Source of the DNA: a virus
DNA: 50,338 bases
Reading direction: 5' to 3' (one strand)
IMG/VR virus record: IMGVR_UViG_3300046474_000094
Span: 1-50,338 of that record
Each line of letters starts with the position of its first letter. The first letter of the stretch is position 1. Below the pieces are notes generated by a model. It saw nothing but the letters and a program-made list of their open reading frames with translations, searched no databases and was not told where the DNA came from. Below are positions 30,218 through 37,527 of this stretch, piece by piece. The position numbers were made by a program, and so were the translations under genes.

Positions 30218-30368
30218 ATGCTTCAAGTTGTGCAATCCGGGCGTCGCGTAACTCAGTGATTGTCTGATTGAATCGTTCTACGTCACCCAAGCTGTACGTC
30301 CCGTCGTTCAGTTGTGCCCAGGTACATAGAGGAGGGCATACACCGTCGATCCCCGTGCACGGACGCAT
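30216..30368 (-). CDS. DUF6889-like tail assembly protein (possible frameshift product)
   Basis: From the ATG at 30366-30368, overlapping the upstream stop (TGATG), the frame encodes 50 residues: MRPCTGIDGVCPPLCTWAQL, then DGTYSLGDVERFNQTITELR. This matches the small second tail-assembly protein (DUF6889-like, RPC-G-C-L-DG-L-D pattern). The frame is also open upstream to give NWYLMRPC in -1 phase to the 30368-30790 gene, so it may be made as a -1 frameshift extension, as in lambda G-GT. Confidence 0.7.
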   Translation of the reverse strand: MRPCTGIDGVCPPLCTWAQLNDGTYSLGDVERFNQTITELRDARIAQLEA

Positions 30369-30790
30369 CAGATACCAGTTGACGTTACTGCGTTGGCCGC
30401 CGAGGTTTGCGGCTGCATTGCGTCGTTGACGGCGCCTTGCAGCCAATAAGAAAAATCCCCGAGGTTAAATACCAGAAGTTTCGCCAGCAGTTGATTGTAT
30501 TCAACCATACGACCGGAAAAATCGTCGATGGTGACCGGGATGGTGGTACCAGCGACGAACACCTGACACATTAATATGTCGGCAATTTTGACCTTCGCAA
30601 CAGTCGGCATGCCCAGCATCATGGTGGCGATCATTGTATTGTCCAGCGGTTTACCAATTTTTGCCGCCACCATTGCACGACTGATCAAATCGGCAGTCAA
30701 CATGCTGAGCAGTTCATCCTGCTTCACTGCTGACGCCATTGCCGCGTTGTACGTCTTGGCACCGACGGTGAATGCTTTGACTTGACTCAT
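30368..30790 (-). CDS. Tail assembly chaperone (G-like)
   Basis: The 140-residue protein (QVKAFTVGAKTYNAAMASAV, LLSMLTADLISRAMVAAKIG, TTIPVTIDDFSGRMVEYNQL) has the fold pattern of tail assembly chaperones encoded between tail tube and tape measure. These proteins coat the tape measure before tube polymerisation. Near its end GATTTTTCTTAT includes a T run where a -1 shift into the 30216-30368 frame could occur. It has no close ribosome overlap with the tube gene (3 bp gap). Confidence 0.78.
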   Translation of the reverse strand: MSQVKAFTVGAKTYNAAMASAVKQDELLSMLTADLISRAMVAAKIGKPLDNTMIATMMLGMPTVAKVKIADILMCQVFVAGTTIPVTIDDFSGRMVEYNQLLAKLLVFNLGDFSYWLQGAVNDAMQPQTSAANAVTSTGI

Positions 30791-30793
30791 CGA

Positions 30794-31201
30794 TTAACCC
30801 CGGCTCGCCGTCCAGTTGTTGAACTCGAACATGAACTGATCGTCGTTGATGGTCATACCGCCGCGACCACGCTCGCCGTCGTTCACCATGACACCTTCTA
30901 CACCAAGCGCCACTTCCAGGGTGCCGATCTGGGTGTAGGTCAACGTGATGTCGGCGTTCGAGGTGTGAAGACCTTGTAAATACGCCGAGTCGGGCGAGCC
31001 CGGGTTCAGGTACAGGCTCACAGCGCGACCCGGGTTGATCCGGTTCAGGCGAATGGCGTTACCACCCTGACCGCGCCGTAACGCAGCCTTCGGGTCGATG
31101 GATGCATCAGTGTACGGTGTGGCAGTCTCGCCCCAGTCTTTGATCTGACGACCGTTGACGGTGACGACACAGAAGTCTGTAGAGAAGTTCGATAAGCTCA
31201 C
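30794..31201 (-). CDS. Tail tube protein (DUF3277-type)
   Basis: The 135-residue protein (FSTDFCVVTVNGRQIKDWGE, NAIRLNRINPGRAVSLYLNP, NADITLTYTQIGTLEVALGV, MTINDDQFMFEFNNW) matches DUF3277 tail tube subunits of contractile tails. It forms the inner tube through which DNA passes. The start is GTG with AGGGG 9 nt upstream, and it follows the sheath gene by 11 bp as expected. Confidence 0.88.
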   Translation of the reverse strand: MSLSNFSTDFCVVTVNGRQIKDWGETATPYTDASIDPKAALRRGQGGNAIRLNRINPGRAVSLYLNPGSPDSAYLQGLHTSNADITLTYTQIGTLEVALGVEGVMVNDGERGRGGMTINDDQFMFEFNNWTASRG

Positions 31202-31212
31202 AGGTGTTCCCC

Positions 31213-32352
31213 TTAGTAGACGTCGAGGTCGACGATGGCGCTATGGATTGCCCCGGCGCGGAACAGACGCATGCGGATCGGCGCGGATTTACGGGCGTTG
31301 CGGTCAGCTTCGGACAAGTCGAGAATGTCCTCAGGTACGGTCAGGATTTCGAAACCGAGGGTGTAAGCCTCTAGACCGTCGTCGGGGTTGATGTAGTTGC
31401 GCGGACCCAAGTAACCGTTCGAGATGAACTGCTGACCGATCTGGCGAGCAGTACCGAGCAACACGGCCTGACCTACTGGGGTCTGTTGAAGCTTGGTCGG
31501 TACGTTCGCCAATGAGTTGTACAGTGCAGTGGTTAGGAAGTTGATGAACGCGTCAAGGTTCACGACGTCATCAATGAACTCACCGTAGGCACTGTGGGTT
31601 CGAGTATTGATCCAGCGCCCAGCATCAGTAGAACCTTGGTTGTCCACAACGGTGTAGAACACTGCCTTGACCGTGTCGAGCATCATGTTCGAGTAGGCGG
31701 TATCAGTCAGATCCTCAGCAGTCACACCTGGGGATTTCTTGAACTCACCGGTGATGGTCGACAGATCCGCCGAGTAGTTCACAGCGGCAAAGTGTTTCGC
31801 CAGCGCGTTACCCGCGTACGCGTCAGTTGCATGAACCGGCGTGAACACGTGGCGGAACCCAGCAGTCGTGAAGTCAATCGCGATGTTGCCAGCGGTATTC
31901 GTACGGATCAGACCAGCAGACGTGCCGGTTTGGTTGTTGATGAACATCGAACCGTTATCTTCACACCATTGAGCGATCAGGGTAGCGGTCGCTTCGACTG
32001 CCAGGATCGGTGCGGTGATCAGTGTCCAGTACCACCAGACGACATTGCGAGCCTTGTTCAGCGTCGCGGTGAACGTTGCATCGGCGAGAGCGGTCGCCCA
32101 CACCTTGACTTCGCGAGTCGCCGGAGTGCCGCCGAGCCAGCGTTGAGCGGCCTTGTACGTTTCGGTGGTGTCAGGGAAGTCGACGGCGAGTGCGGTCAAC
32201 GTGAAATACGTGCGATAGGTATCGGCGGTAAACCCGACAGGCAGTTCACCATTGGGAGCGAACAACATCGCACTTGCGAAGTTAGCTGTCCCGAGGCCCG
32301 CAGGTCGAATTCTCGTGTTGATCTGAATGATATTCGTTGCTGGGTAGCTCAT
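31213..32352 (-). CDS. Tail sheath protein (DUF3383-type)
   Basis: The 379-residue protein (YPATNIIQINTRIRPAGLGT, LTALAVDFPDTTETYKAAQR, NVVWWYWTLITAPILAVEAT, PTKLQQTPVGQAVLLGTARQ, GFEILTVPEDILDLSEADRN) matches the DUF3383 contractile sheath family. Many copies surround the tube and contract at infection. This identifies the phage as a myovirus. GGAG lies 9 nt before the ATG. Confidence 0.92.
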   Translation of the reverse strand: MSYPATNIIQINTRIRPAGLGTANFASAMLFAPNGELPVGFTADTYRTYFTLTALAVDFPDTTETYKAAQRWLGGTPATREVKVWATALADATFTATLNKARNVVWWYWTLITAPILAVEATATLIAQWCEDNGSMFINNQTGTSAGLIRTNTAGNIAIDFTTAGFRHVFTPVHATDAYAGNALAKHFAAVNYSADLSTITGEFKKSPGVTAEDLTDTAYSNMMLDTVKAVFYTVVDNQGSTDAGRWINTRTHSAYGEFIDDVVNLDAFINFLTTALYNSLANVPTKLQQTPVGQAVLLGTARQIGQQFISNGYLGPRNYINPDDGLEAYTLGFEILTVPEDILDLSEADRNARKSAPIRMRLFRAGAIHSAIVDLDVY

Positions 32353-32375
32353 TTGCTAACTCCGAGAAGGTGTGT

Positions 32376-32402
32376 AATCCCGCGAGAGTCTATCACGGGA
32401 TT
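32376..32402. other. Inverted repeat upstream of the sheath gene
   Basis: AATCCCG and CGGGATT form a 7-bp stem with a 13-nt loop and no following T run. It lies in the untranslated stretch between the fibre/hydrolase gene and the sheath gene, and could act as an mRNA processing or stabilising hairpin before the most expressed tail genes. Confidence 0.55.
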
Positions 32403-32416
32403 GGAACGGGTGGCTA

Positions 32417-33886
32417 TTATGCGTAAATAACCTTATGACAGTCCACAGCGCGGAAACGAACCGTGATGTTGGCGGCGACGCTCTGCCTCAGTACGACAGT
32501 ACCGCGAGTCCGCAATGTGTTCAGTGTCACACCACTAGGGATGGTCATTGGTGGGGTTTTCAACAGGTAGGACGGGTGAGCCAGCGAATCACCGATGAAC
32601 GCCGTTTCACCTGACGCTTGACCACCGTCCTCGCAAACAACGATCACACTTGACGACGTGTGAGCCAGCCGGAGTCCAAAAAATATCGATGCGTAACCGG
32701 TATTGCCAGCAGGTGCGTCATACTCAGAGTACGCCTCGACAATATCGCCGCCCGCCAAGTTCGCGACGCCTACGTTGTTTTGAAACTCGACAGATGGGGA
32801 TGCGTCCGTCGGGGTACCGGTGATCACTAGTTTCTGCCATGTTTCGATGATCCCCGACGCGTTTACGATATCCTCCTTTGAACACACTGTGGTCACGCCG
32901 GTGCAGTTCAGATGCTGCACCGTGTGGCTGTCAGCGACCTGACCGGTACACGTACCAGTGGAAGCCGTGATTGTGCCTCCAGTACCGGTCGTCAGCGGGT
33001 TGGCGTTGATGATGCCACCAGGGTTCTTGGTCGCGTTATATGCTGCCGACAAATTCACGTACGGGCGCAAGCTATACACGGGGAATATGGTCCCGAGTAG
33101 TGACGCGAGAGCCTGACCGGTGCGCGTCGCTGCCTCTTGGCTCTCATGGGTGTGGTCCGATAGCCACCCCGGGATTGCGTAACCAAGCGTGGATGTGGTC
33201 AACCACCCGAACTGGGTCGTATCACACACATACACGTTGCGTTGCCATCTACGCGACCGCTGCCACGCGATGCACGCGTGATGTTCTGCCACCTGATCAG
33301 TTGTGAACACCGGGGCACCGACGGCAGCGGCGTCAGTGGGTGGGATGTCAGTCATCCATATGACGATGACCCCTGCGTTCCTGATCCGGGTTTCAATTTC
33401 CAGCATGTTTGCGACACTTTGCGCGACGGTCAGCCCGGCCGGACGATCATTACGCGACATGAAAAGCGTCACAAAGGTGACGTTTTGCGCGAGCCAGCCA
33501 GCGATAGAGGCGTTGATCCGTGCAAGGATGTCGGCGGTAGTGCTGCCCCCAATGGCGTAGTTTGCGGTCACCGGGAAGTCAATGCACTGACGTAGGATTG
33601 CGCGCGCATGATGGGCCGGACCATAGGAGTGCATGCGGGTTGCCAGCGCGCTTATCGACGAGTTTCGAGCCCATCGGCTATCGCCCTCACCACCACCGAG
33701 AATGGAAGGTCGAGAGTATCGATACAGATCGACAAATCCTGTTTTTTGGGCAGATAGGGATTCGGTCCGATTGAGCAGGGCTTGAGCCTGGCTGTTCATT
33801 GGACCACCGGGACCACCCAACGCCGGAGTAGTTATCTCAAGCTGTGGGACGTCGTCCATGCCCGGAACAGGTGTCAGGTTTGTCAT
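32417..33886 (-). CDS. SGNH-hydrolase-like virion appendage protein
   Basis: The 489-residue protein begins with a virion-anchoring segment (LEITTPALGGPGGPMNSQAQ, ALLNRTE), known from phage fibre and head-appendage proteins. A domain similar to SGNH/GDSL esterases follows: FVDLYRYSRPSILGGGEGDS, SRND near residue 145 and SDHTHES with the terminal Asp-His pair. The C-terminal 200 residues are beta-rich and Thr/Ser-rich. It probably deacetylates host polysaccharide or decorates the neck. The Ser nucleophile block (usually GDS) is seen only as EGDSRW, so activity is uncertain. Confidence 0.7.
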   Translation of the reverse strand: MTNLTPVPGMDDVPQLEITTPALGGPGGPMNSQAQALLNRTESLSAQKTGFVDLYRYSRPSILGGGEGDSRWARNSSISALATRMHSYGPAHHARAILRQCIDFPVTANYAIGGSTTADILARINASIAGWLAQNVTFVTLFMSRNDRPAGLTVAQSVANMLEIETRIRNAGVIVIWMTDIPPTDAAAVGAPVFTTDQVAEHHACIAWQRSRRWQRNVYVCDTTQFGWLTTSTLGYAIPGWLSDHTHESQEAATRTGQALASLLGTIFPVYSLRPYVNLSAAYNATKNPGGIINANPLTTGTGGTITASTGTCTGQVADSHTVQHLNCTGVTTVCSKEDIVNASGIIETWQKLVITGTPTDASPSVEFQNNVGVANLAGGDIVEAYSEYDAPAGNTGYASIFFGLRLAHTSSSVIVVCEDGGQASGETAFIGDSLAHPSYLLKTPPMTIPSGVTLNTLRTRGTVVLRQSVAANITVRFRAVDCHKVIYA

Positions 33887-34485
33887 ATAGTTTCTCCACT
33901 CAAAGTATGACTACCGTCAAGCGTCCACGATCCGTCCACGAGTAGAAGGCTCGATGGCGGCGGCAGTGTGACGTCAATCGTCTCCAACACAACACCATCC
34001 TCGTTTTCCACGATCACGCTGGCGCTGAGAATGTTGTTGATGTCGTTGATGTTCGATACCTCGTAACCGAGACGGATCGATACCTGCGAACGCTGCTCCC
34101 AGTTGACCGACTGTAACGCCGTGAGGTTGTTGGCGGCTGACGTGCCGAGCCACCGTACCTTTGCGCGGAACAGATTCATCGATATGTCGGGGCGCTTGTG
34201 ACACTCCTGCAACCGTTCAACGCGAGCCATCGCGTCACCCCGGTAAAAGTTCACAGTGGCTGTGGCGATGACTTGAGCGCGTACGTCAACGGTGACCAGA
34301 TCGCCGACCTTGTTGACCGGATAAATGTGCGCCTGACCACGCTGCGTGATGCTCTGACGCGGTCGGATCGATGCGTACTCGCCAGTGGGCGACTTGGCGT
34401 TCTGATCCGCCAGGATGCACTCAGGGACACCTGTCACGGTCATGATGATCGGTCGCAGAATGGCGAACAGTTGCTCATTGGTCAT
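33883..34485 (-). CDS. Neck/tail terminator-type protein
   Basis: The 200-residue protein (QLFAILRPIIMTVTGVPECI, GEYASIRPRQSITQRGQAHI, VDVRAQVIATATVNFYRGDA) resembles the LIC_12616-type phage neck proteins encoded between connector and sheath genes. It should cap the tail tube and join head and tail. The C-terminal end (SLLLVDGSWTLDGSHTLSGE) is a small beta-rich add-on. The start overlaps the previous stop by 11 bp. Confidence 0.72.
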   Translation of the reverse strand: MTNEQLFAILRPIIMTVTGVPECILADQNAKSPTGEYASIRPRQSITQRGQAHIYPVNKVGDLVTVDVRAQVIATATVNFYRGDAMARVERLQECHKRPDISMNLFRAKVRWLGTSAANNLTALQSVNWEQRSQVSIRLGYEVSNINDINNILSASVIVENEDGVVLETIDVTLPPPSSLLLVDGSWTLDGSHTLSGETI

Positions 34486-34831
34486 CGATTCGACTCACTA
34501 TGACTTTGCAGTAATCCCGCCAGTACCGGTTGTCGCACCGGTGCGCCTTCCAAAGCTGACCGATGAATGACCATGTACCGGTCTGGTCGATCAGTTGCAT
34601 GTTGCCGTCGTTGATGTAGATCCGGCGAGGGTCGACGATACGCTCACCACCTTGCGACAGGAAGTCGAGTTCACGCTCGCTGACCGGCTGGATGTTCACG
34701 ATGTAGGGGAGGGTGGTGGTTGAGCCAGGGACGAATATCCCGTCGACGTATCCGCCGCCTGTCATTGCGGTACGGGTCGCAGGGACCGACACAAATACCG
34801 CGTCGATGTGCCCGTTCATGGAAAGGCTCAT
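34475..34831 (-). CDS. Head-tail connector protein, 118 aa
   Basis: The 118-residue beta-rich protein (FVPGSTTTLPYIVNIQPVSE, ELDFLSQGGERIVDPRRIYI, TGTWSFIGQLWKAHRCDNRY) resembles small neck proteins of the gpFII or DUF-type stopper group in this gene position. It has GAGGG 7 nt before the ATG and overlaps both neighbours. The exact position in the connector is inferred from gene order. Confidence 0.7.
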   Translation of the reverse strand: MSLSMNGHIDAVFVSVPATRTAMTGGGYVDGIFVPGSTTTLPYIVNIQPVSERELDFLSQGGERIVDPRRIYINDGNMQLIDQTGTWSFIGQLWKAHRCDNRYWRDYCKVIVSRIDDQ

Positions 34832-35430
34832 TGGATGCCCTCAATTGGGGTTTCCGAGGTTACTTCGTACGTGACAGAACTGCGGAGCGCCCCAGTGTCG
34901 ATCAATGGATTGTCCGATCCCTTCTTACGAACCGTGCTGGGGGCGTTCGGCGGCGATTTCAGATCGGTCATGAACTGCTGAACCGTACCGGCGGCGATGT
35001 TGCCGACGACCTCGAGCGTGGTGTCAAGCGTGTCGCCTTTCTTGATCGACGATGCTATCTCAGCGAGGTATTCCTGCGTACCTGACTCCACGCCAGGGAC
35101 GAGCCACGGGCGGGCAGGGATTGTGACCTTGTGCGGTTGTGTGACACCGAGTTCCATGTAACCCGTACCCTTCTTCAAGAATCTCACTTCGCCACGCTCA
35201 ACAGCTTGTGGACTGGCGTAACCGTACGGTGTGCCACCAGGATGATCGATGTCGGCGCCGAACTCGTGTACAGCTCCGAGTTGCGCCATCGTGAGGTCAG
35301 TCCCTTCGTGAGCTTCCGCCGATTCGTGAATCCCAACGGTGACGAACTTGTCCCCGCGAAACTTTTTCAGTTCCGTTTTCAGGGTGTCGACGGCCCGTTG
35401 AAAGTCAACGGTTTTCAGGGTGATAGGCAT
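34828..35430 (-). CDS. HK97 gp10-like neck protein
   Basis: The 200-residue protein (VDTLKTELKKFRGDKFVTVG, GAVHEFGADIDHPGG, ARPWLVPGVESGTQEYLAEI, NPLIDTGALRSSVTYEV) shows the HK97 gp10/minor tail pattern, with an HEFG and a DTGALRSS motif. These proteins bind between the portal connector and the tail tube. It is first in the tail operon, about 50 bp from the 266-bp repeat. The ribosome site is weak, so coupling to a short leader frame (35415-35459) is possible. Confidence 0.82.
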   Translation of the reverse strand: MPITLKTVDFQRAVDTLKTELKKFRGDKFVTVGIHESAEAHEGTDLTMAQLGAVHEFGADIDHPGGTPYGYASPQAVERGEVRFLKKGTGYMELGVTQPHKVTIPARPWLVPGVESGTQEYLAEIASSIKKGDTLDTTLEVVGNIAAGTVQQFMTDLKSPPNAPSTVRKKGSDNPLIDTGALRSSVTYEVTSETPIEGIQ

Positions 35431-35459
35431 GTCTCGGATAATACCACAATGGTTTTCAT
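35415..35459 (-). CDS. Possible 14-residue leader peptide
   Basis: The frame MKTIVVLSETCLSP begins with ATG at 35457-35459 after GTAAGGATGATC, a good ribosome site, and runs in another frame over the start of the gp10-like gene, which itself lacks a good site. It could couple translation. Very short and unsupported by homology. Confidence 0.3.
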   Translation of the reverse strand: MKTIVVLSETCLSP

Positions 35460-35482
35460 GATCATCCTTACCACCCCGTATA

Positions 35483-35748
35483 TTTCACCGGGGTATTTAT
35501 CGGGGTATGTCTGAAACCCCCGGAATAGACACCTCCTTTTATTTTATACCCCGATACCCCGAATAAATAATATTAGATAGTAAGTATATAGGTATATGAT
35601 AATGTATATCATTAAGATGTATAAGCCAGCGGCGTGAGAGTGTGATCGATGCGGGGTATTTGGGTAACCCCTCTGAAACCCGCGTGCTAGAGCCCTAGAA
35701 TCGTACCCCGGATAGTTTTTCAGAACCGGGGTACGGGGTATGGTTTTG
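35483..35748. repeat. 266-bp element, copy upstream of the tail operon
   Basis: The whole 266 bp is identical to 50073-50338 (which continues into 1-127 by circularity). It holds many GGGGTA motifs in both orientations, several in close direct pairs (35491-35508, 35547-35560, 35731-35740), an ATGATA/TATCAT palindrome near 35597-35613 and no gene. It stands upstream of the minus-strand tail operon. Exact conservation of noncoding DNA in two places implies recent duplication, gene conversion or strong selection. Confidence 0.95.
35541..35560 (-). promoter_or_regulatory. Candidate late promoter of the tail operon
   Basis: On the minus strand two GGGGTA motifs 8 bp apart run straight into TATAAAAT, an excellent -10-like box without a good -35. 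This looks like an activator-dependent promoter facing the neck/tail operon. The predicted RNA would start near AAGGAGG and carry a CCGGGG/CCCCGG stem. The activator is unknown. Confidence 0.5.
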
Positions 35749-35750
35749 AG

Positions 35751-35884
35751 ACTGACCAGCGTGAAAAAGACATTTCATGACTATTTACACGTTTCTGGTC
35801 ACGCTGCGACTATTAAGTCACCCTTATCTCAGTGACCAGAAAATTACACTGGACATTCCGTGACTATTTTACGTGTTCTGGTCA
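35751..35884. repeat. Alternating TGACCAG/CTGGTCA repeats next to the 266-bp element
   Basis: Four 7-bp half-sites alternate in orientation: TGACCAG at 35753 and 35833, CTGGTCA at 35795 and 35878. Two 33-bp imperfect direct units (35769-35801 and 35852-35884) contain GACATT, TGACTATTT and TCTGGTCA. This is a locus-specific array that follows the 266-bp copy, as the different array at 128-335 follows the other copy. It may bind a regulator or initiator. Confidence 0.75.
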
Positions 35885-35905
35885 TCTTTCCCCCGACAAA
35901 CGGTA

Positions 35906-35934
35906 TTGACGAGTCCGTCAGTTGAGTCATACTG
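35906..35934 (+). promoter_or_regulatory. Operator-bearing promoter of the 36014 cassette
   Basis: TTGACG is followed after 16 bp by CATACT (or after 17 bp by ATACTG). The exact palindrome TGACG-AGTC-CGTCA is at 35907-35920. It drives the plus-strand genes from 36014. Confidence 0.8.
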
Positions 35935-36013
35935 ACATTGCCGCACAGACATGATAACGACGGCGCTACAAATGCACGGACGCTACCCAACTTATAAATT
36001 GAGGTAGTGCACC

Positions 36014-36580
36014 ATGAAAACTCAAACATTAGCAGTGGACTTCATCAACATCGCCCGCAAAGCAGCAGGTGTAGAAAGCGCCGCGAACGGGATATTCAAC
36101 ACCTTGAAAGCGGAAGACGTTAAGACCCTGGATCACTTCAACGAGAAGGTCCGTGACGCATTCCAGGCCAATGGGTGGAGTCAGACGGCAGGTCGCCCCG
36201 CAGCAGGCTCGAAAGAGAAGCCAGCCCCCGACGCCGTGAAACTCTACGTGTCGACCTTCCGGGCGGCATACAGGATGAAAATCGACGTACTGTCGTTCGA
36301 GACGGTCGGGGCGATGCGCACGACTATCCGTGAGATGCGTGCAGCAGCGCACCAACGCAAGCTCGCCGAGCCCCCTACACCGTCACGCCCTGAGATGGAA
36401 GGGGTCGAAGTGAAGGGTCCGCAAAACCTCATAGGCGCCCTGTGGCATGACGCGATGCTCCTAGCTGAAAAGATCCCCGCCGACAACCAGCAGGAGATGG
36501 AGCGCGAGGTGCGCATGGTGATGCAGCGGTTCCTACGCTTCGCGCCGCCCGAACTCACAGTGGTCCCGATGGCTGCTTGA
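36014..36580 (+). CDS. Accessory protein of unknown function, 188 aa
   Basis: The product (LAVDFINIARKAAGVESAAN, HFNEKVRDAFQANGWSQTAG) has a helical N-terminal domain, a short Pro/Lys-rich linker and a C-terminal helical domain (LIGALWHDAMLLAEKIPADN, MEREVRMVMQRFLRFAPPEL). I recognise no family. GAGG stands 11 nt before the ATG. The stop codon is part of the next promoter's operator, so the two units are tightly packed. It is the first gene clockwise of the 266-bp element and is probably early. Confidence 0.7.
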   Translation: MKTQTLAVDFINIARKAAGVESAANGIFNTLKAEDVKTLDHFNEKVRDAFQANGWSQTAGRPAAGSKEKPAPDAVKLYVSTFRAAYRMKIDVLSFETVGAMRTTIREMRAAAHQRKLAEPPTPSRPEMEGVEVKGPQNLIGALWHDAMLLAEKIPADNQQEMEREVRMVMQRFLRFAPPELTVVPMAA

Positions 36581-36605
36581 CGAGTTCGTCATTAGCGGTA
36601 ATACT
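36577..36605 (+). promoter_or_regulatory. Operator-bearing promoter overlapping the 36014 gene stop
   Basis: TTGACG is followed after 17 bp by AATACT. The exact palindrome TGACG-AGTT-CGTCA lies at 36578-36591, and its first three bases are the TGA stop of the previous gene. It drives 36641-37271. Confidence 0.82.
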
Positions 36606-36640
36606 GACTCCATCGAACCCCAACCGATGGAGTCAACACC

Positions 36641-36871
36641 GTGAAATACTTCCTCATGGATATCGCTGGTAGCCTCTACGAAACCGTCACACTCCAGAAC
36701 CATACCCAGCGATTGATTCGCCGCAAGGTCGGCAACGTGTTCCGTCGGTTGAAAGGTGAGAAACCTTTGCGCAGTTGGCAGGACGGTCGAGTCAACACTG
36801 TCTCACGCGCACCTATTCCGAGTGACGCCGAGTGCGAGCGCCTGAATTTTGAAGCAGGTCGTTCCGTATGA
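36641..36871 (+). CDS. Accessory protein, 76 aa
   Basis: The basic 76-residue protein (MDIAGSLYETVTLQNHTQRL, IRRKVGNVFRRLKGEKPLRS) has an N-terminal beta hairpin and an Arg/Lys-rich helix that may contact nucleic acid. The start is GTG with GGAG 10 nt upstream. It overlaps the next gene by 4 bp. Family unknown. Confidence 0.6.
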   Translation: MKYFLMDIAGSLYETVTLQNHTQRLIRRKVGNVFRRLKGEKPLRSWQDGRVNTVSRAPIPSDAECERLNFEAGRSV

Positions 36872-37044
36872 CCAACGCGACCATAACGTTCAAGGGCGCC
36901 GGTCGTGCAACGCTGTCAAAGGTCGCACGTGACGCGCTCCAGGCTGCTGGGTTCGTGTGCAGCGACATGCGCTATAACGACGCACACGATAACGAAAGTT
37001 TCGTCGTGCAGAACCCACGTCGTACGATTAAGGAGAAAGGGTGA
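36868..37044 (+). CDS. Accessory miniprotein, 58 aa
   Basis: The frame encodes MTNATITFKGAGRATLSKVA, then DALQAAGFVCSDMRYND and a polar end. The alternation of strand, helix and strand suggests a tiny alpha/beta fold. It overlaps both neighbours by one or four bases (ATGA, TGATG), which supports it as a real gene. No family is recognised. Confidence 0.55.
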   Translation: MTNATITFKGAGRATLSKVARDALQAAGFVCSDMRYNDAHDNESFVVQNPRRTIKEKG

Positions 37045-37271
37045 TGAGTGACGAATGCGGCGGGGCGATGTACACATCGGCTGAACCCGTCAAATGTTGG
37101 TGTGGCGGCGGGGAAGGGTGTCGAGCCCGGATCAACATTTCAAACTCGAAAGCTTTCGTCGGTCGACACGAGTACGTTCAATGTTGGACGCATCGTTACT
37201 GCGTCCACTGTGGTCGACTGGCTACCGCTCCACAACCAGCACCTGAGCCGGTGACCCCACCACGTTCGTAA
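37044..37271 (+). CDS. Cys-rich zinc-finger accessory protein, 75 aa
   Basis: The protein is Cys/His-rich (MSDECGG, KCWCGGGEGCRARIN, QCWTHRYCVHCGRLAT), consistent with one or two zinc sites, and has a Pro-rich tail (PQPAPEPVTPPRS). AAGGAG lies 9 nt upstream of the ATG. Its last 50 bp overlap the coding end of the convergent minus-strand gene 37222-37527, an unusually deep overlap. Likely an early modulator, function unknown. Confidence 0.65.
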   Translation: MSDECGGAMYTSAEPVKCWCGGGEGCRARINISNSKAFVGRHEYVQCWTHRYCVHCGRLATAPQPAPEPVTPPRS

Positions 37272-37527
37272 CGGTGCCGAGCAACACTTGCACCGCCAGG
37301 AGCGTCACTGTAGCGCGCTGGACGAGTCGGATGCTGAACCCGTTGACCGTACTCGATACCAGCGCCCACACCATGTCAGAACTCGGCACCGGCCCGGGTT
37401 GTACGTTTGGGACCAGGGTGAACGGGGTAGGGTACGTGACGGTGATCAGACCGTTCGCGTCCGTGGTGCCCGTGTACGTCTCGATTCGTTTACCCTTGGC
37501 GCCGCGCAGTGTTCGAGGCTTAAGCAT
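37222..37527 (-). CDS. Head/neck-module beta-rich protein, 101 aa
   Basis: The 101-residue protein (TYTGTTDANGLITVTYPTPF, LVPNVQPGPVPSSDMVWALV, TVNGFSIRLVQRATV) has the beta-sandwich style of fibre- or appendage-tip domains (F-P-NV and GFSI patterns). The last gene of the head operon, it overlaps the preceding gene by 8 bp and the converging Cys-rich gene by 50 bp. It may decorate the capsid or neck. This is inferred from pattern and position. Confidence 0.65.
   Translation of the reverse strand: MLKPRTLRGAKGKRIETYTGTTDANGLITVTYPTPFTLVPNVQPGPVPSSDMVWALVSSTVNGFSIRLVQRATVTLLAVQVLLGTVTNVVGSPAQVLVVER

Noticed and set aside
35541-35548. T4-type late promoter (TATAAATA)
   Set aside because: The box reads TATAAAAT, and no T4-like sliding-clamp or gp55-type sigma gene is visible, so I call it only a candidate activator-dependent promoter.
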